Shown in pieces: positions 1-8,890 of a stretch of DNA of 64,000 bases. The stretch spans positions 23,754 to 87,753 of the forward strand of contig JAFWIP010000009.1 of NCBI GenBank assembly GCA_017514805.1, written 5' to 3'. How positions within the stretch are numbered: the first letter of the stretch is position 1; every line of letters starts with the position of its first letter. Made by a program: the position numbers and the translations under genes. A model generated the notes under the pieces. The model did not search any database, was not told the origin of the DNA, and worked only from the letters and a program-made list of their open reading frames with translations. The stretch comes from Candidatus Saccharimonadota bacterium (GTDB lineage Bacteria > Patescibacteriota > Saccharimonadia > Saccharimonadales > Saccharimonadaceae).

Positions 1-3000
1 AAGAGGTTATAGGTGCTTGCATTCATATATACCGTTTCCGCTTCACTCCACCAGTAAATCGTGTCGCCATCGGCCCAGGCCCAGACTGGTGTATTCGAGC
101 TCGAAGTGAGTGCAATGTTAACTTTTCCGGCTAAGTTGTCGAAATCCGGGAGATTCTCGCCATCGAAATGCTTGAATGTGGTCGGTGCGGCAGTAAGTCC
201 CCTAAGTGCCGCGTTTACGTTAGCACCAGCGTTGAGAGTCGCCGTGAGTTCTTCCCACTGCGCATATAGCTCAAGTGGAGTCTTGGACTCGGTGAGGTCA
301 GTCATAGCTTGTTCGTCGGTATATTCGTTATCATCGGCATCTTTCCAGCCATTGAACCTAAAGCCCCTGCGAGTAAAAGCGTTCTTCTTGAGTGAGTCAC
401 CCGCCTTGAGATATTCGCTCGTCATGGCGCCGTATGGCGTAGCGTTGTCTGCTCCGTTGCCGTTGTAGCGGATGTAGCGAGCGCCCTTGATAGTGAACAT
501 GCCTGGTTTACCATTGTCCGGATCATCGATGCGGGCTTTATCGTATTCTGAAAGCCCAAGCAATGTAAGCTGAGGTAGGGTCGAACCGGCGCCACCCACG
601 AGCTTTGATTGGCCGCCATAGTCCATTGGTACACCCAAGTTTGTATCTGGGACGGAACTATAGTCGTGGAAATGTAGCTTTTCCGTCGCGTAAATAGTTT
701 CGACACTATTGGAAATGTGAAGAATGTTTGCCATGCCAATATTAGCGACTCTCACGGCGCTGATGTCGAAGCTACTAAGGTCAATCACGCTAGCATTTGT
801 CCCATTGAACATTTCATACATACTGCCATTAAGACTTGTCGTGTCAAAGTGCGACAGATCAAGAACTTGGCCATGGGCGTTAAAGGCGGTGAACATACTG
901 CCAAACGTAGTTGCGTTATGCGTATCAAATCCTGAAATATCTAAGTTTGCGACATCTGCATGATAGAATAACTCGTCGAAATGCGTAACGTTTCCAGTAT
1001 CAAGGTCGCTGAGATCTAGGTTTGCAATCTTTGCGCCGCCAAACATCCAGCTCATCTTTTTTAGATTTGGCGTATTTACGCCCGTGAAATTAAGGCTTTC
1101 GAGTTTCTTGTCGCTATAGAACATATGGTTCATATCCTCTACGCTCGATAGGTTATTATGGCTAAAGTCTACGCTCTTAAGATTAGTGCTATTACTAAAT
1201 AGATAACTCATGTCTGTCACGTTAGCGGTATTAATAGCCGACAAATTCACGGTCTCGAGCGTAGTAGTACTATTAAACATGCCCTTCATATTGGTTGTCT
1301 GTGTAGTGTTGAGCGGTGACAAATCAACTGATGCGATGCCCGAACCGTAGAACATTTCTTCAAGCGTCGTCGGGTTAGCGACGGCAAGCGGCGATAAGTC
1401 AATTGTGCTCAAAGCAGCTGTATTCCTAAAGAAGCCCGTAAGATTCTTAGTTAGACTAAAGTTGAATCCTGAGTAGTCGATAGTTTCAGCCTTCTTGAGA
1501 CCACTAAAGAAGTTGCGAGAATCTTCGTGTGCATAAATTGTTTCGGCTTCGCTCCACCAGTAGATTGTTTCGCCATCTATCCAAGTATAGACCGGGAAGT
1601 TTGATGAACTGATAGCCATATTATATTTCGTTTCGATTTCGTCGAAATTAGGCTCGCCTTCGTAATGGCTAAATGAAGTTGCGGCCGAATAGCCCTGCAA
1701 GGATCTAATCATATCACCGGCGCTACCCCAAGAATTATTAACCGTACCTTTAAGATAAGCCGTGCGCTCTTTCCATTGAGCATAGAGATCAATCGTTGCA
1801 CCGTCTTCGGTCGTTAGATTAAAGATGCTTGCCTGGTCATCATATTTGGTGCCAGTACCGTTCGCTGCTGTAGTCCAGCCCATGAATTTGTAGTGGTCTT
1901 TTACGAAAGCGTTCTGGGTTAGCTGCTTTTCTTCATCATAGGTGAAGACCTGGCTCGACATATTGCCAGTAACTCCATCGGAGTTCTGATGGAAGGCAAT
2001 TGTGTAATGAATCGGATTCCACTGCGCATAGAGCGTGATAACCGCATTGTCCGTAGTAGTGAGATTATGGAATTCTTGCTCATCCGTAAGGCCAAAGTTG
2101 CGACCGTCAATCTCGGTATTCCAGCCGCCAAAATTGTAGCCCGTACGCGTGAAGGCGTTTGCGGTGAGAGTATAATCGTGATCATACTCGAGGTTCGCCA
2201 TATCTGCCATATCGCCAGCAGCGTTTGAATCGTCAGTATTAATATCGAAGACGATAGTGTAGTGATTAACTTCCCACTGAGCAACCATTGTAATGGTGCC
2301 ACCCTCAATGATGTTTTTGACGTCTGCCTTATCGGCGTAGTCGTTATTGCTATATTTCCAGCCGACGAAGTGATAGCCGGTCTTTGCGAAAGCATTCTCA
2401 CGAAGAACACATTCGCTGTCATATTCGCAGTTCGTCGTAGCCATTTCGCCGCTCGTAGCGCCGTTGCCGTCGTAGTCGATATGGAATGGATTGATAGACC
2501 ACTGAGCGTAAAGTGTGACGATGCCGTTGTCTTCAGCAGTGAGGTTCTTTACCTCAGCTTGGTCGTCGTAATGAATGCCGGAACCGTTGGCTTCAGTATC
2601 CCAACCGGCATAGGTGCGGCCTGGGAAATTAAAGGCATTGGCTGGGAGAGTCTTGGTCTCGTCATAGGTCATGGCGAGGTTCGCCATTTCACCAGATGTA
2701 GCGCCGTTGCCATTGAATTTAACAGTGTAAGTATGGGCGCGGTAGATTGGATGAATCTTGACGTCTTCCGCGATTGGTTGAGTTGGATCGACTGGGTTGC
2801 CTTGCTCGTCTTCCCAACCAGTGAGCGTATAGCCATCTTTGCTTTGGTCTGGGATATTAGCTGGTTCGTTGTAGTTCGAGATCAGTTCTCGTTCATCGCC
2901 ATTCTTGTCAGTATAGGTAACGACAACTTTGTCATAGAAGCCATAGTTGGTCGTGAGCGTGAAGCTATTAACTTCGACCGTGGCAGCCTTGACTGACGTG

Positions 3001-3659
3001 ATGGCGGCAGTAGCGAGCGCCGCGACAAGCGCGGCAGTGAGGATCTTGGCGGCCTTCTTGTGGTTCTTGATATAGATAGCGGCACAGACGATGAGGCCGA
3101 GGCTCGAAATTGCAAGCACGACAAAGCTCGCGCCGAGACCGTCGTAGGTACTTGGCGCCACAATGACTTCTTCTGGCTCATCAATATCCGTAAAGCGAAT
3201 GCTGAATTTAACTTTCGAAACCTGTTGGCGCTCATTGGTATTTGGCGTCTTGGTGTATTTCGCCTCAAAGACAAAATCTAAGTTTGAGCCGGCCGCGATA
3301 GTTTCATTGGTGTGTTTGTCGTAAGAATAAGAGATGTGGGAGTTTACATTATCGTCGGAGATTGTTTCGATAACATGGTCTTTGGAGTCGGTATTCTGGA
3401 GAACAACTTTATAGGTGGCGGTATCGCCAAGTTTATGAAAAGTAACGTCGCTCACGATCGTGGAGTCATCGTGGCTCGAAATAGCGCCGTCGACGCCGCT
3501 AGATAGCTGCGTAATTTCGGCAGATTTGATTTTGAAAATTGCGCCCTCGGCAATCGCCCGAATTGACGGAACGAGAGACACAATAAAGCTAGCTGCAAAA
3601 ATAATTGCAGACAAGCCAAATACTTGTTTACGCCAACCTCGGCGCCTTGTTTTCTCCAT
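1..3659 (-). CDS. giant surface protein with InlB-type and BspA-type repeats (3' end outside window)
   Basis: Open reading frame entering from the left edge; about 1219 residues are visible. It starts at ATG 3659 with GTGGAG about 8 nt upstream. Residues 13-34 form a signal peptide or anchor, 40-165 a beta-sandwich-like ectodomain, 177-196 a second membrane span followed by a Lys-rich turn, and 203-223 a second signal-peptide-like hydrophobic stretch ending KAA. From about 233 to 643 come five or six repeats of the Listeria-Bacteroides (InlB B-repeat) type with GW and YAQW motifs. Residues about 650-1060 are DUF285/BspA-like leucine-rich repeats (MFxxxxxLxxxDLSxxDTxxV pattern), then another InlB repeat and a second BspA block. 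Such proteins mediate attachment in other bacteria; here host or biofilm adhesion is an inference. The doubled N-terminal membrane/signal arrangement is odd and could reflect fusion of two genes. The domain calls are by motif recognition. Confidence 0.85.
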   Translation of the reverse strand, partial: MEKTRRRGWRKQVFGLSAIIFAASFIVSLVPSIRAIAEGAIFKIKSAEITQLSSGVDGAISSHDDSTIVSDVTFHKLGDTATYKVVLQNTDSKDHVIETISDDNVNSHISYSYDKHTNETIAAGSNLDFVFEAKYTKTPNTNERQQVSKVKFSIRFTDIDEPEEVIVAPSTYDGLGASFVVLAISSLGLIVCAAIYIKNHKKAAKILTAALVAALATAAITSVKAATVEVNSFTLTTNYGFYDKVVVTYTDKNGDERELISNYNEPANIPDQSKDGYTLTGWEDEQGNPVDPTQPIAEDVKIHPIYRAHTYTVKFNGNGATSGEMANLAMTYDETKTLPANAFNFPGRTYAGWDTEANGSGIHYDDQAEVKNLTAEDNGIVTLYAQWSINPFHIDYDGNGATSGEMATTNCEYDSECVLRENAFAKTGYHFVGWKYSNNDYADKADVKNIIEGGTITMVAQWEVNHYTIVFDINTDDSNAAGDMADMANLEYDHDYTLTANAFTRTGYNFGGWNTEIDGRNFGLTDEQEFHNLTTTDNAVITLYAQWNPIHYTIAFHQNSDGVTGNMSSQVFTYDEEKQLTQNAFVKDHYKFMGWTTAANGTGTKYDDQASIFNLTTEDGATIDLYAQWKERTAYLKGTVNNSWGSAGDMIRSLQGYSAATSFSHYEGEPNFDEIETKYNMAISSSNFPVYTWIDGETIYWWSEAETIYAHEDSRNFFSGLKKAETIDYSGFNFSLTKNLTGFFRNTAALSTIDLSPLAVANPTTLEEMFYGSGIASVDLSPLNTTQTTNMKGMFNSTTTLETVNLSAINTANVTDMSYLFSNSTNLKSVDFSHNNLSSVEDMNHMFYSDKKLESLNFTGVNTPNLKKMSWMFGGAKIANLDLSDLDTGNVTHFDELFYHADVANLDISGFDTHNATTFGSMFTAFNAHGQVLDLSHFDTTSLNGSMYEMFNGTNASVIDLSSFDISAVRVANIGMANILHISNSVETIYATEKLHFHDYSSVPDTNLGVPMDYGGQSKLVGGAGSTLPQLTLLGLSEYDKARIDDPDNGKPGMFTIKGARYIRYNGNGADNATPYGAMTSEYLKAGDSLKKNAFTRRGFRFNGWKDADDNEYTDEQAMTDLTESKTPLELYAQWEELTATLNAGANVNAALRGLTAAPTTFKHFDGENLPDFDNLAGKVNIALTSSSNTPVWAWADGDTIYWWSEAETVYMNASTYNL

Positions 3660-3764
3660 TAGTAAACTCCACTTTACTTATGTTTATTTTAACACGGTCG
3701 TGGTTAATTGCGATATAGTTTTTATGGCTTTTGTTGTAATTTTTGCCAAGAAAAATGGCGCCGT

Positions 3765-3793
3765 TTTGGCGCTCATGATTTCCATGATATAAT
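3765..3793 (+). promoter_or_regulatory. promoter for the 3800-4117 RNA
   Basis: TTTTGG at 3765-3770 and a perfect TATAAT at 3788-3793 with 17 bp between them. The expected start is about 3800. No coding frame follows, so it should drive a non-coding RNA. Confidence 0.6.
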
Positions 3794-3799
3794 AGACGC

Positions 3800-4117
3800 A
3801 GTAGGTCAGGGGCTAGGACTCCCGACCTCTTGGTTGGAATCTACCTTAGCCTAACGGCGGGTAGATTTTTTGAGTTTCCGACTCCGGATTCTCAACTCCA
3901 CAATCAACTTAAAGACATAAAGTCTCAGTATCATGTTTCGCTTCCTCTCCAGGAGCTTCTAGCTTACCTAGCATTGCCGTTCACTAAAGCCCCTGCGAAT
4001 CGGACTTAATGGCTTTAAGGCGATAACACTCAGGACGTCCACCCCGCCCACATAGCAGAATAACCTGCTAACAAAAAACTGCCAAGCATAAGTACGTTAT
4101 TTTTGGCAGTTTTTGAG
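3800..4117 (+). ncRNA. structured non-coding RNA of unknown family
   Basis: This 470-base gene-free stretch (3660-4133) carries a plus-strand promoter and ends at a bidirectional terminator. Two long-range helices sit side by side on the 5' strand: AGTAGGT 3800-3806 with ACCTGCT 4063-4069, and CAGGGGCT 3807-3814 with AGCCCCTG 3988-3995 (8/8). A competing local hairpin (AGGTC 3803-3807 with GACCT 3824-3828, plus GGG/CCC) and a terminator-shaped hairpin (AATCTACC 3838-3845 with GGTAGATT 3860-3867, then six T) would be mutually exclusive with the long-range fold. A further hairpin is TAAAGCC/GGCTTTA at about 3985-4017. I could not match the universally conserved blocks of RNase P RNA, SRP RNA or the tRNA-like end of tmRNA. 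It may be a divergent member of one of these or a new RNA; a ~72-nt short product ending at 3871 is also possible. Confidence 0.5.
4074..4117. terminator. bidirectional intrinsic terminator
   Basis: AAAACTGCCAA pairs with TTGGCAGTTTT around an AT-rich loop, with a T run on both strands. It closes the plus-strand RNA and the minus-strand gpmI-galU-yggU operon. Confidence 0.8.
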
Positions 4118-4133
4118 AATTATGATCTAATTA

Positions 4134-4352
4134 CTACAGTTCGACAATCTTATCGCGAGATTTTGCGCCAGCAACGATTACGATGCTAGTTTTTGGGACC
4201 TTAAATTCGTCCGAGATTAATTCGAGCAGTGCCTTATTCGCTTCCCCGTCGTGGGCGCGGGCATGCAAAAAGGCGATAAAACTACCGTCTTCTTGTTTTT
4301 CAAGGCGCGTCGCGCCCTTAGTGCCAGGCTTAACACGCACAGAAATTCGCAT
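4134..4352 (-). CDS. DUF167/YggU family protein
   Basis: A 72-residue protein with the complete YggU/DUF167 pattern: RISVRVKPG start, a central ARAHDGEANKALLELI helix and a GAKSRDK loop near the end. It has the family's usual small size. The function in bacteria is unknown. The ATG overlaps the galU stop by one base (TAATG), so it is the last gene of the gpmI-galU operon and is probably translationally coupled. Confidence 0.9.
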   Translation of the reverse strand: MRISVRVKPGTKGATRLEKQEDGSFIAFLHARAHDGEANKALLELISDEFKVPKTSIVIVAGAKSRDKIVEL

Positions 4353-5191
4353 TATTTATTACCGCAAACGACATTATTTGCATGGAGCCAGCCGGCCTCG
4401 GAGCCACCATCAAGGTATTCGCCCTGAATCGGCTTAACGTAAATCTTCTCGCCAGCTTTGATGTGGTCGATAATCGGGTCAGTAATGAGATATTCCTGAT
4501 CGCCAGGGCCAAAATCGTGCTCGTGACAGTAATCGACGATGCGCTTCAAGAGCGCAGGCGACATTATGTATTTGCTGATATTGATGAGGTTGCTTGGCGC
4601 TTCCTCTTTCTTTGGCTTTTCATAAATACCAGTCAAAATACCATCTTCGACTTTGAGCACACCGTATTTTTCGACGTCATTCGGGTCAATCTCGGTCGCA
4701 AGCATTGCAGAATCAGTTGGTTCCTGAATTAAATCCATTAAGCGCGCAAGATCTGAAGAACCATCCGCATTATAAATGAAATCATCGCCCATAAGAACGA
4801 CTGTCGGTTCATCAATGCCGTATTCCTCAACAACCTGCGCGACTGGGCAAGCAGAGCCATAGCGTGCATCGACATCTTTTTGACAGAAGAAATGAATTGT
4901 CATCCCAGGGCGCTGTGTGTTCGCAACCGCAACCTTATCGCCCTTTCCGCGAGCAACGAGATAGTCATTTAGTTTCGCATTCTCTTCATAATAAGCCTTG
5001 ATCTGCGAATAAGGCTTTTCGTCAATAACTATATAAACTTCTTCAATACCAGCCTTAGCACAATCCTCGACAACGTAGTCTGCGAGCGGGCGATTACCAA
5101 TCGGAAGCATTGCCTTCTCAATAACTTTAGTGATTGGCAGGCGGCGAGTACCCCAACCGGCGACTGGAATAATAGCTTTTTTGATTTGCAT
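4352..5191 (-). CDS. galU: UTP-glucose-1-phosphate uridylyltransferase
   Basis: 279 residues, normal for GalU. Nucleotidyltransferase signature at the N-terminus (AIIPVAGWGTRRLPITK), KAMLPIGNRPL and VEDCAKAGIEEVYIV follow; GDDFIYN holds the metal-binding Asp. The enzyme makes UDP-glucose from UTP and glucose-1-phosphate for surface glycans. The 12-nt gap from the upstream membrane-protein gene fits an operon with gpmI, linking glycolysis and cell-envelope sugar supply. Confidence 0.95.
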   Translation of the reverse strand: MQIKKAIIPVAGWGTRRLPITKVIEKAMLPIGNRPLADYVVEDCAKAGIEEVYIVIDEKPYSQIKAYYEENAKLNDYLVARGKGDKVAVANTQRPGMTIHFFCQKDVDARYGSACPVAQVVEEYGIDEPTVVLMGDDFIYNADGSSDLARLMDLIQEPTDSAMLATEIDPNDVEKYGVLKVEDGILTGIYEKPKKEEAPSNLINISKYIMSPALLKRIVDYCHEHDFGPGDQEYLITDPIIDHIKAGEKIYVKPIQGEYLDGGSEAGWLHANNVVCGNK

Positions 5192-5203
5192 AATACCTAT
5201 AGT

Positions 5204-5893
5204 TTAGCGATTTTTGTACTTTTTTACAACAAGGGTAGTAATCTGAAGCAGACAGACATAAACTAGGAAGCCCGTCGCGCTCGCCATATAGACGCCCATC
5301 GAACGAAAATTCGGATGACAAAATAGATAAACAAGTATCGCCGAAATCGGCATCGCACAAAGAGATATGGCGGTAATTAATATATTTTGACCGCGTGATA
5401 ATCTAGCCTCTTGAAAGCGACCAATTGTCGATACTTCACTCATCAATCGTAACAGGATTACTGAGCATAAAACCATGACGCCAGTACCAGTAGTAACCAT
5501 AAAACTCATACCCGAGGCTAAACCGTAGGCGACACCAATAGCTAGTTCTATCACAATCAAAATCAATAGCGACGACGCAGAAATCTGCTTCTTTTTCTTC
5601 TTTTTTCGTTCGAGAATAATTCGCTTGCTCGCTTCGATAATACGTCCAAGCACTGCGAAACAAATCATACTAACAAAGACCGTCCAGTATAACAAACCGT
5701 CGTCGACTAAATCAGCCGTATCAACCAAGAGAAAATTAAAAATCGTAATAAAGGCAATAACTATACCTAAAAATACGCCATATCTACGAATAAAGTCGGC
5801 AAAATCGCTACCAATATCGAATAGTTTAATACCGCAATAAATCACAAATGCCGCTGCAATATTGGCCGCAATTACTGTCGCAATTGCATTCAT
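5204..5893 (-). CDS. polytopic membrane protein, unknown function
   Basis: 229 residues with about six or seven hydrophobic spans (for example 4-24, 38-58, 66-84, 107-125, 130-148, 172-192, 203-220) and a Lys-rich cytoplasmic loop at 95-102. I do not recognise a family. ATGA overlap with the gpmI stop indicates translational coupling; galU follows. Location between gpmI and galU might suggest envelope-related transport or assembly, but nothing in the sequence fixes this. Confidence 0.75.
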   Translation of the reverse strand: MNAIATVIAANIAAAFVIYCGIKLFDIGSDFADFIRRYGVFLGIVIAFITIFNFLLVDTADLVDDGLLYWTVFVSMICFAVLGRIIEASKRIILERKKKKKKQISASSLLILIVIELAIGVAYGLASGMSFMVTTGTGVMVLCSVILLRLMSEVSTIGRFQEARLSRGQNILITAISLCAMPISAILVYLFCHPNFRSMGVYMASATGFLVYVCLLQITTLVVKKYKNR

Positions 5894-7476
5894 TCTTTTA
5901 CCTCAATTATAGACGGCAGCCATGCCTCATCTGGTTCAACGCCGAGCAAATCTGCAACCGTGGCCGCCACATTTGCAAGACCAAATTCGCCTTTTGCGAG
6001 GGTGTATTTTTTACGATTCTCCGTTTCATCGACAAGCGCAAATGGAATCTTATTGGTCGTATGCGAAGTCTTCGGGTTCCCCTGCTCATCAATTAATTCC
6101 TCGGCATTGCCATGATCGGCAGTAATAATTGTTATACCACCAAGCTTATTGACGGCCTCGACGATACGCTTCAAACAAATATCGATTGCCTCCATGGCGA
6201 TAATCGTCGGCTGCAATTCGCCAAAGTGGCCAACCATATCGCCGCCCGGATAGTTAATGCGCAGAAAATCAAATTCTTCGCTCTCGATTGCCTCGATTAA
6301 TCGATCGGTGATTTCGGCAGATTTCATCCATGGACGAGTATTGAACGGCTCTTTATAGGACGGAACTTCTTCTTCGGCTTCACCGTTCGGGATATCATGA
6401 GAGTTGCCGTTAAAATAGTAAGTTATGTGACCGAATTTAACCGTTTCAGAGATTGCGTACTGACGAACACCATGATTAGATAAGTGTTTCGTAAGCGTAT
6501 GCTTGAACTCAGGTGTCTTGACTAAAGTATATTGAGGAACATGCAAGTCTTCGTTATATTCCGTCATACCGACAAAACGAACATCTGGACGGCGAACGCG
6601 GTCAAAATGCGGAAAATCATTATAAGTAAAGGCTTGCGCAATCTCGATGGCGCGATCAGCGCGAAAATCTATATAGATTACAGCATCACCATCATTAATC
6701 GTGCCGATCGGCTGGCCACCTTCGGCAACAACGAATGCCGGCATATATTGGTCCTGGAGATTGGCTTGTTCTTTGCGATATGTTTCGATTGCTTCGGTAG
6801 CAGTCGCAAATTGACGACCTTCACCTAATACATGCGTACGCCAGCCCTGCTCAACCATCCCCCAATCATTTTCATATCGATCACAAGTAATCACCATGCG
6901 GCCACCGCCACTGGCAATTTTATAATCTGGATTACCGAGATCTTTAATGAATTTTTCAATGCGCTGAATATATTTTGGTTCACTCTGCGGCGGCACATCG
7001 CGACCATCAATCAAAGCATGGATACGAATGCGCTTCACGCCGTCTTTATGAGCTTGCTCAAGCATCTTTTCGAGATGCGCAATATTTGAATGAACATTAC
7101 CATCACTAAAAATACCCATAAAATGCAGAGTCGAGTCATTGTCGACAACGCGCTTCACGGTGTCTTGCCAGACCGGCTCAGCAAAAGCTTTTCCGCCCAT
7201 AATAGCTTCCTCGACCGCAGCACTGCGCTGCAAGACAATTTCACCAGCACCCATCGCATTATGACCAACTTCACTGTTGCCCATGTCGCCATCAGGTATG
7301 CCTACCCACTTGCCACTCGCGTTTATTGCGGCGCAAGGATAATCCTCAATTAGGTGATTGTAGGTTTCGAGATGAGCTTTCTTAACCGCGTTGAAACTCT
7401 CGTTTTCGCGAATGCCAACGCCATCAAGAACAACCAAAACGACTGGCCCATCATAATGAAGCTTCTGTTTATCCAT
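5890..7476 (-). CDS. gpmI: 2,3-bisphosphoglycerate-independent phosphoglycerate mutase
   Basis: About 528 residues. Converts 3- to 2-phosphoglycerate in glycolysis with two Mn ions. The alkaline-phosphatase-fold motifs are complete: VVLDGVGI, the phosphoserine region GDMGNSEVGHNAMGAG, IDGRDVPP, and the C-terminal metal motifs NYPGGDMVGH and ITADHGNAEE. A longer frame extends upstream to 7554, but the start at 7476 fits the family (MDKQKL) and lies 6 nt downstream of TATAAT (7483-7488), so the mRNA is probably leaderless. That promoter directly follows the terminator of the upstream RNA gene. Confidence 0.95.
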   Translation of the reverse strand: MDKQKLHYDGPVVLVVLDGVGIRENESFNAVKKAHLETYNHLIEDYPCAAINASGKWVGIPDGDMGNSEVGHNAMGAGEIVLQRSAAVEEAIMGGKAFAEPVWQDTVKRVVDNDSTLHFMGIFSDGNVHSNIAHLEKMLEQAHKDGVKRIRIHALIDGRDVPPQSEPKYIQRIEKFIKDLGNPDYKIASGGGRMVITCDRYENDWGMVEQGWRTHVLGEGRQFATATEAIETYRKEQANLQDQYMPAFVVAEGGQPIGTINDGDAVIYIDFRADRAIEIAQAFTYNDFPHFDRVRRPDVRFVGMTEYNEDLHVPQYTLVKTPEFKHTLTKHLSNHGVRQYAISETVKFGHITYYFNGNSHDIPNGEAEEEVPSYKEPFNTRPWMKSAEITDRLIEAIESEEFDFLRINYPGGDMVGHFGELQPTIIAMEAIDICLKRIVEAVNKLGGITIITADHGNAEELIDEQGNPKTSHTTNKIPFALVDETENRKKYTLAKGEFGLANVAATVADLLGVEPDEAWLPSIIEVKE

Positions 7477-7490
7477 AAGCATATTATAAT

Positions 7491-7524
7491 ACAAAAGCGC
7501 CATTTGCGGGGCAAGATGGCGCTT
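7491..7524 (-). terminator. intrinsic terminator of the 7491-7650 RNA
   Basis: AAGCGCCAT (7495-7503) pairs with ATGGCGCTT (7516-7524); on the minus strand it is followed by TTTTGT. The gpmI -10 box lies immediately beyond. Confidence 0.75.
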
Positions 7525-7650
7525 TCTCGCTGCTACGCGCCCACCCAGGGGCACAAAGCAAATGTTTGTTTTAATCCGCTGTTTTTATTTTTGTATCTAG
7601 TCTCCACACTGTCCACAATCTCAGTGGAACCCCGCAGAGCGTACCAGCTT
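7491..7650 (-). ncRNA. ~160-nt structured RNA, 6S-like in shape
   Basis: Between obgE and gpmI there is no credible protein. The minus strand carries its own promoter (7657-7685) and an intrinsic terminator at the end. A long closing stem joins the ends: bases 7639-7648 pair with 7529-7538 in 9 of 10 positions, followed inward by GGGG/CCCC (7630-7633 with 7548-7551) and an internal hairpin TCCAC/GTGGA. Length, single-copy placement and a long rod with internal bulges resemble 6S RNA, which sequesters RNA polymerase. The assignment to 6S is by shape only; SRP RNA is unlikely because the conserved GGAAG/AGCAGC domain IV loop is absent. Confidence 0.5.
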
Positions 7651-7656
7651 GTAGTT

Positions 7657-7685
7657 AATTTATCACGATTATGCTTATTCGTCAA
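7657..7685 (-). promoter_or_regulatory. promoter of the 7491-7650 RNA
   Basis: TTGACG (7680-7685) and TAAATT (7657-7662) with exactly 17 bp spacing. The -35 lies inside the last codons of obgE; predicted start about 7650. Confidence 0.6.
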
Positions 7686-8835
7686 GTAGCTCGTCGTCAG
7701 AATAATCCGTCTGCGGATCAATCTGCATAATAGTATTGCGCTCGCCCATCTGGTATTTTTGATGATGTGCGCGATGCTTTTGCTCTTTTACTTCAAGTGT
7801 AATTACCGGAATATCCGATTCTTCTTCGGTCTCAATTGGCGCTTCCTTAACTTTGCTTGCGTCGATAATCTGCCAGAGTTCGCGAAGTACTTCAGTAAGG
7901 CCCTGATGCGCAGAGCTGGAAATCGTAAAGATTTTCGCGTCCGGATTTTGCTCGAGAATCGATTGCATTTGCATCTCAATAATCTCTTCGTCGAGTCCTT
8001 CGCATTTTGTCAAAGCAATAATCTCTGGGCGAGCGGCAAGCTCGGTAGAATATTTTTCGAGTTCAGCACGGATATCTTTATAAGATTTACCAGCGTCTTC
8101 AGAATAGACATCAATAAGATGAAGGAGAGCTTTCGTACGCTCGACATGGCGAAGAAAACGATCGCCAAGACCCTTGCCGTCGGAAGCGCCCTCAATGAGG
8201 CCCGGAATATCCGCAATTAGAATACTATGATCGTCGACTTTTGCGACGCCAAGATTTGGCGTGATGGTCGTGAATGGATAATCGGCAATTTCCGGCGTTG
8301 CATTCGAGACAACAGAAAGGAATGTAGATTTGCCAGCGTTCGGAAAGCCAACAAGACCAACATCAGCAAGAAGTTTGAGCTCAAGTTCAGCATCAAAAGA
8401 TTCGCCTGGGTTGCCAAGCTCGGCAATCTTTGGCGTCTGGCGTGTAGAGCTGCGGAAGTGCCAGTTGCCATAGCCACCATCGCCGCCGTGAGCGACAATT
8501 TGACGGTCGCCATCAAAAGTAAGGTCAGCGATAATTTCGCCGTCGCGTTTTACGACTGTACCGATTGGCACCTCGACTTCGAGGTCTTTGCCGGATTTGC
8601 CGCTGGACTTTTGGCCAGAACCTGCCTTGCCATCCTGCGCAATAAGTTTTGGCTGGAAGCGAAAATCAATCAAAGTGTCACAATCTTTACTTGCAACAAA
8701 AACCACATCACCGCCCTTGCCGCCATCACCACCATCAGGGCCGCCTTTCGGGATGTAGATTTCGTGCCGGAAAGAGATAGCTCCGTTGCCACCCTTGCCG
8801 GCTTTAATATAAACTTTCGCCGTATCAACAAACAT
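7675..8835 (-). CDS. obgE: Obg family GTPase
   Basis: 386 residues. N-terminal glycine-rich Obg fold (residues 1-160, GGDGGxGG tracts), then a G domain with G1 GFPNAGKST, G3 DIPGLIEGA and a G4 written TKCE instead of the usual NKxD. It acts in late 50S ribosome assembly and stress control. After about residue 345 there is only a short acidic tail, so the OCT domain of some Obg proteins is absent. TAAAAT at 8842-8847 ends 6 nt before the ATG, so the mRNA is probably leaderless. It is divergent from the kinase gene at 8891. Confidence 0.95.
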   Translation of the reverse strand: MFVDTAKVYIKAGKGGNGAISFRHEIYIPKGGPDGGDGGKGGDVVFVASKDCDTLIDFRFQPKLIAQDGKAGSGQKSSGKSGKDLEVEVPIGTVVKRDGEIIADLTFDGDRQIVAHGGDGGYGNWHFRSSTRQTPKIAELGNPGESFDAELELKLLADVGLVGFPNAGKSTFLSVVSNATPEIADYPFTTITPNLGVAKVDDHSILIADIPGLIEGASDGKGLGDRFLRHVERTKALLHLIDVYSEDAGKSYKDIRAELEKYSTELAARPEIIALTKCEGLDEEIIEMQMQSILEQNPDAKIFTISSSAHQGLTEVLRELWQIIDASKVKEAPIETEEESDIPVITLEVKEQKHRAHHQKYQMGERNTIMQIDPQTDYSDDELLDE

Positions 8836-8890
8836 ATCTATATTTTAACATATTTTTGGCGTTAACGCCAATGATGCTATACTAATAGCA

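Noticed and set aside
2262..2996. 244-residue plus-strand ORF
   Set aside because: Antisense to the InlB repeats of the surface protein; that frame shows clear repeat domains, this one none.
3800..4117. tmRNA or RNase P RNA
   Set aside because: No T-loop/acceptor ending, no tag-peptide frame with a plausible ALAA-like end, and no RNase P core blocks could be found by eye; kept as unassigned RNA.
7533..7721. 62-residue minus-strand ORF overlapping the obgE end
   Set aside because: No ribosome binding site, spans the promoter and stem of the RNA candidate, and has no protein-like pattern.
8227..8865. 212-residue plus-strand ORF
   Set aside because: Antisense to obgE, whose motifs are complete.
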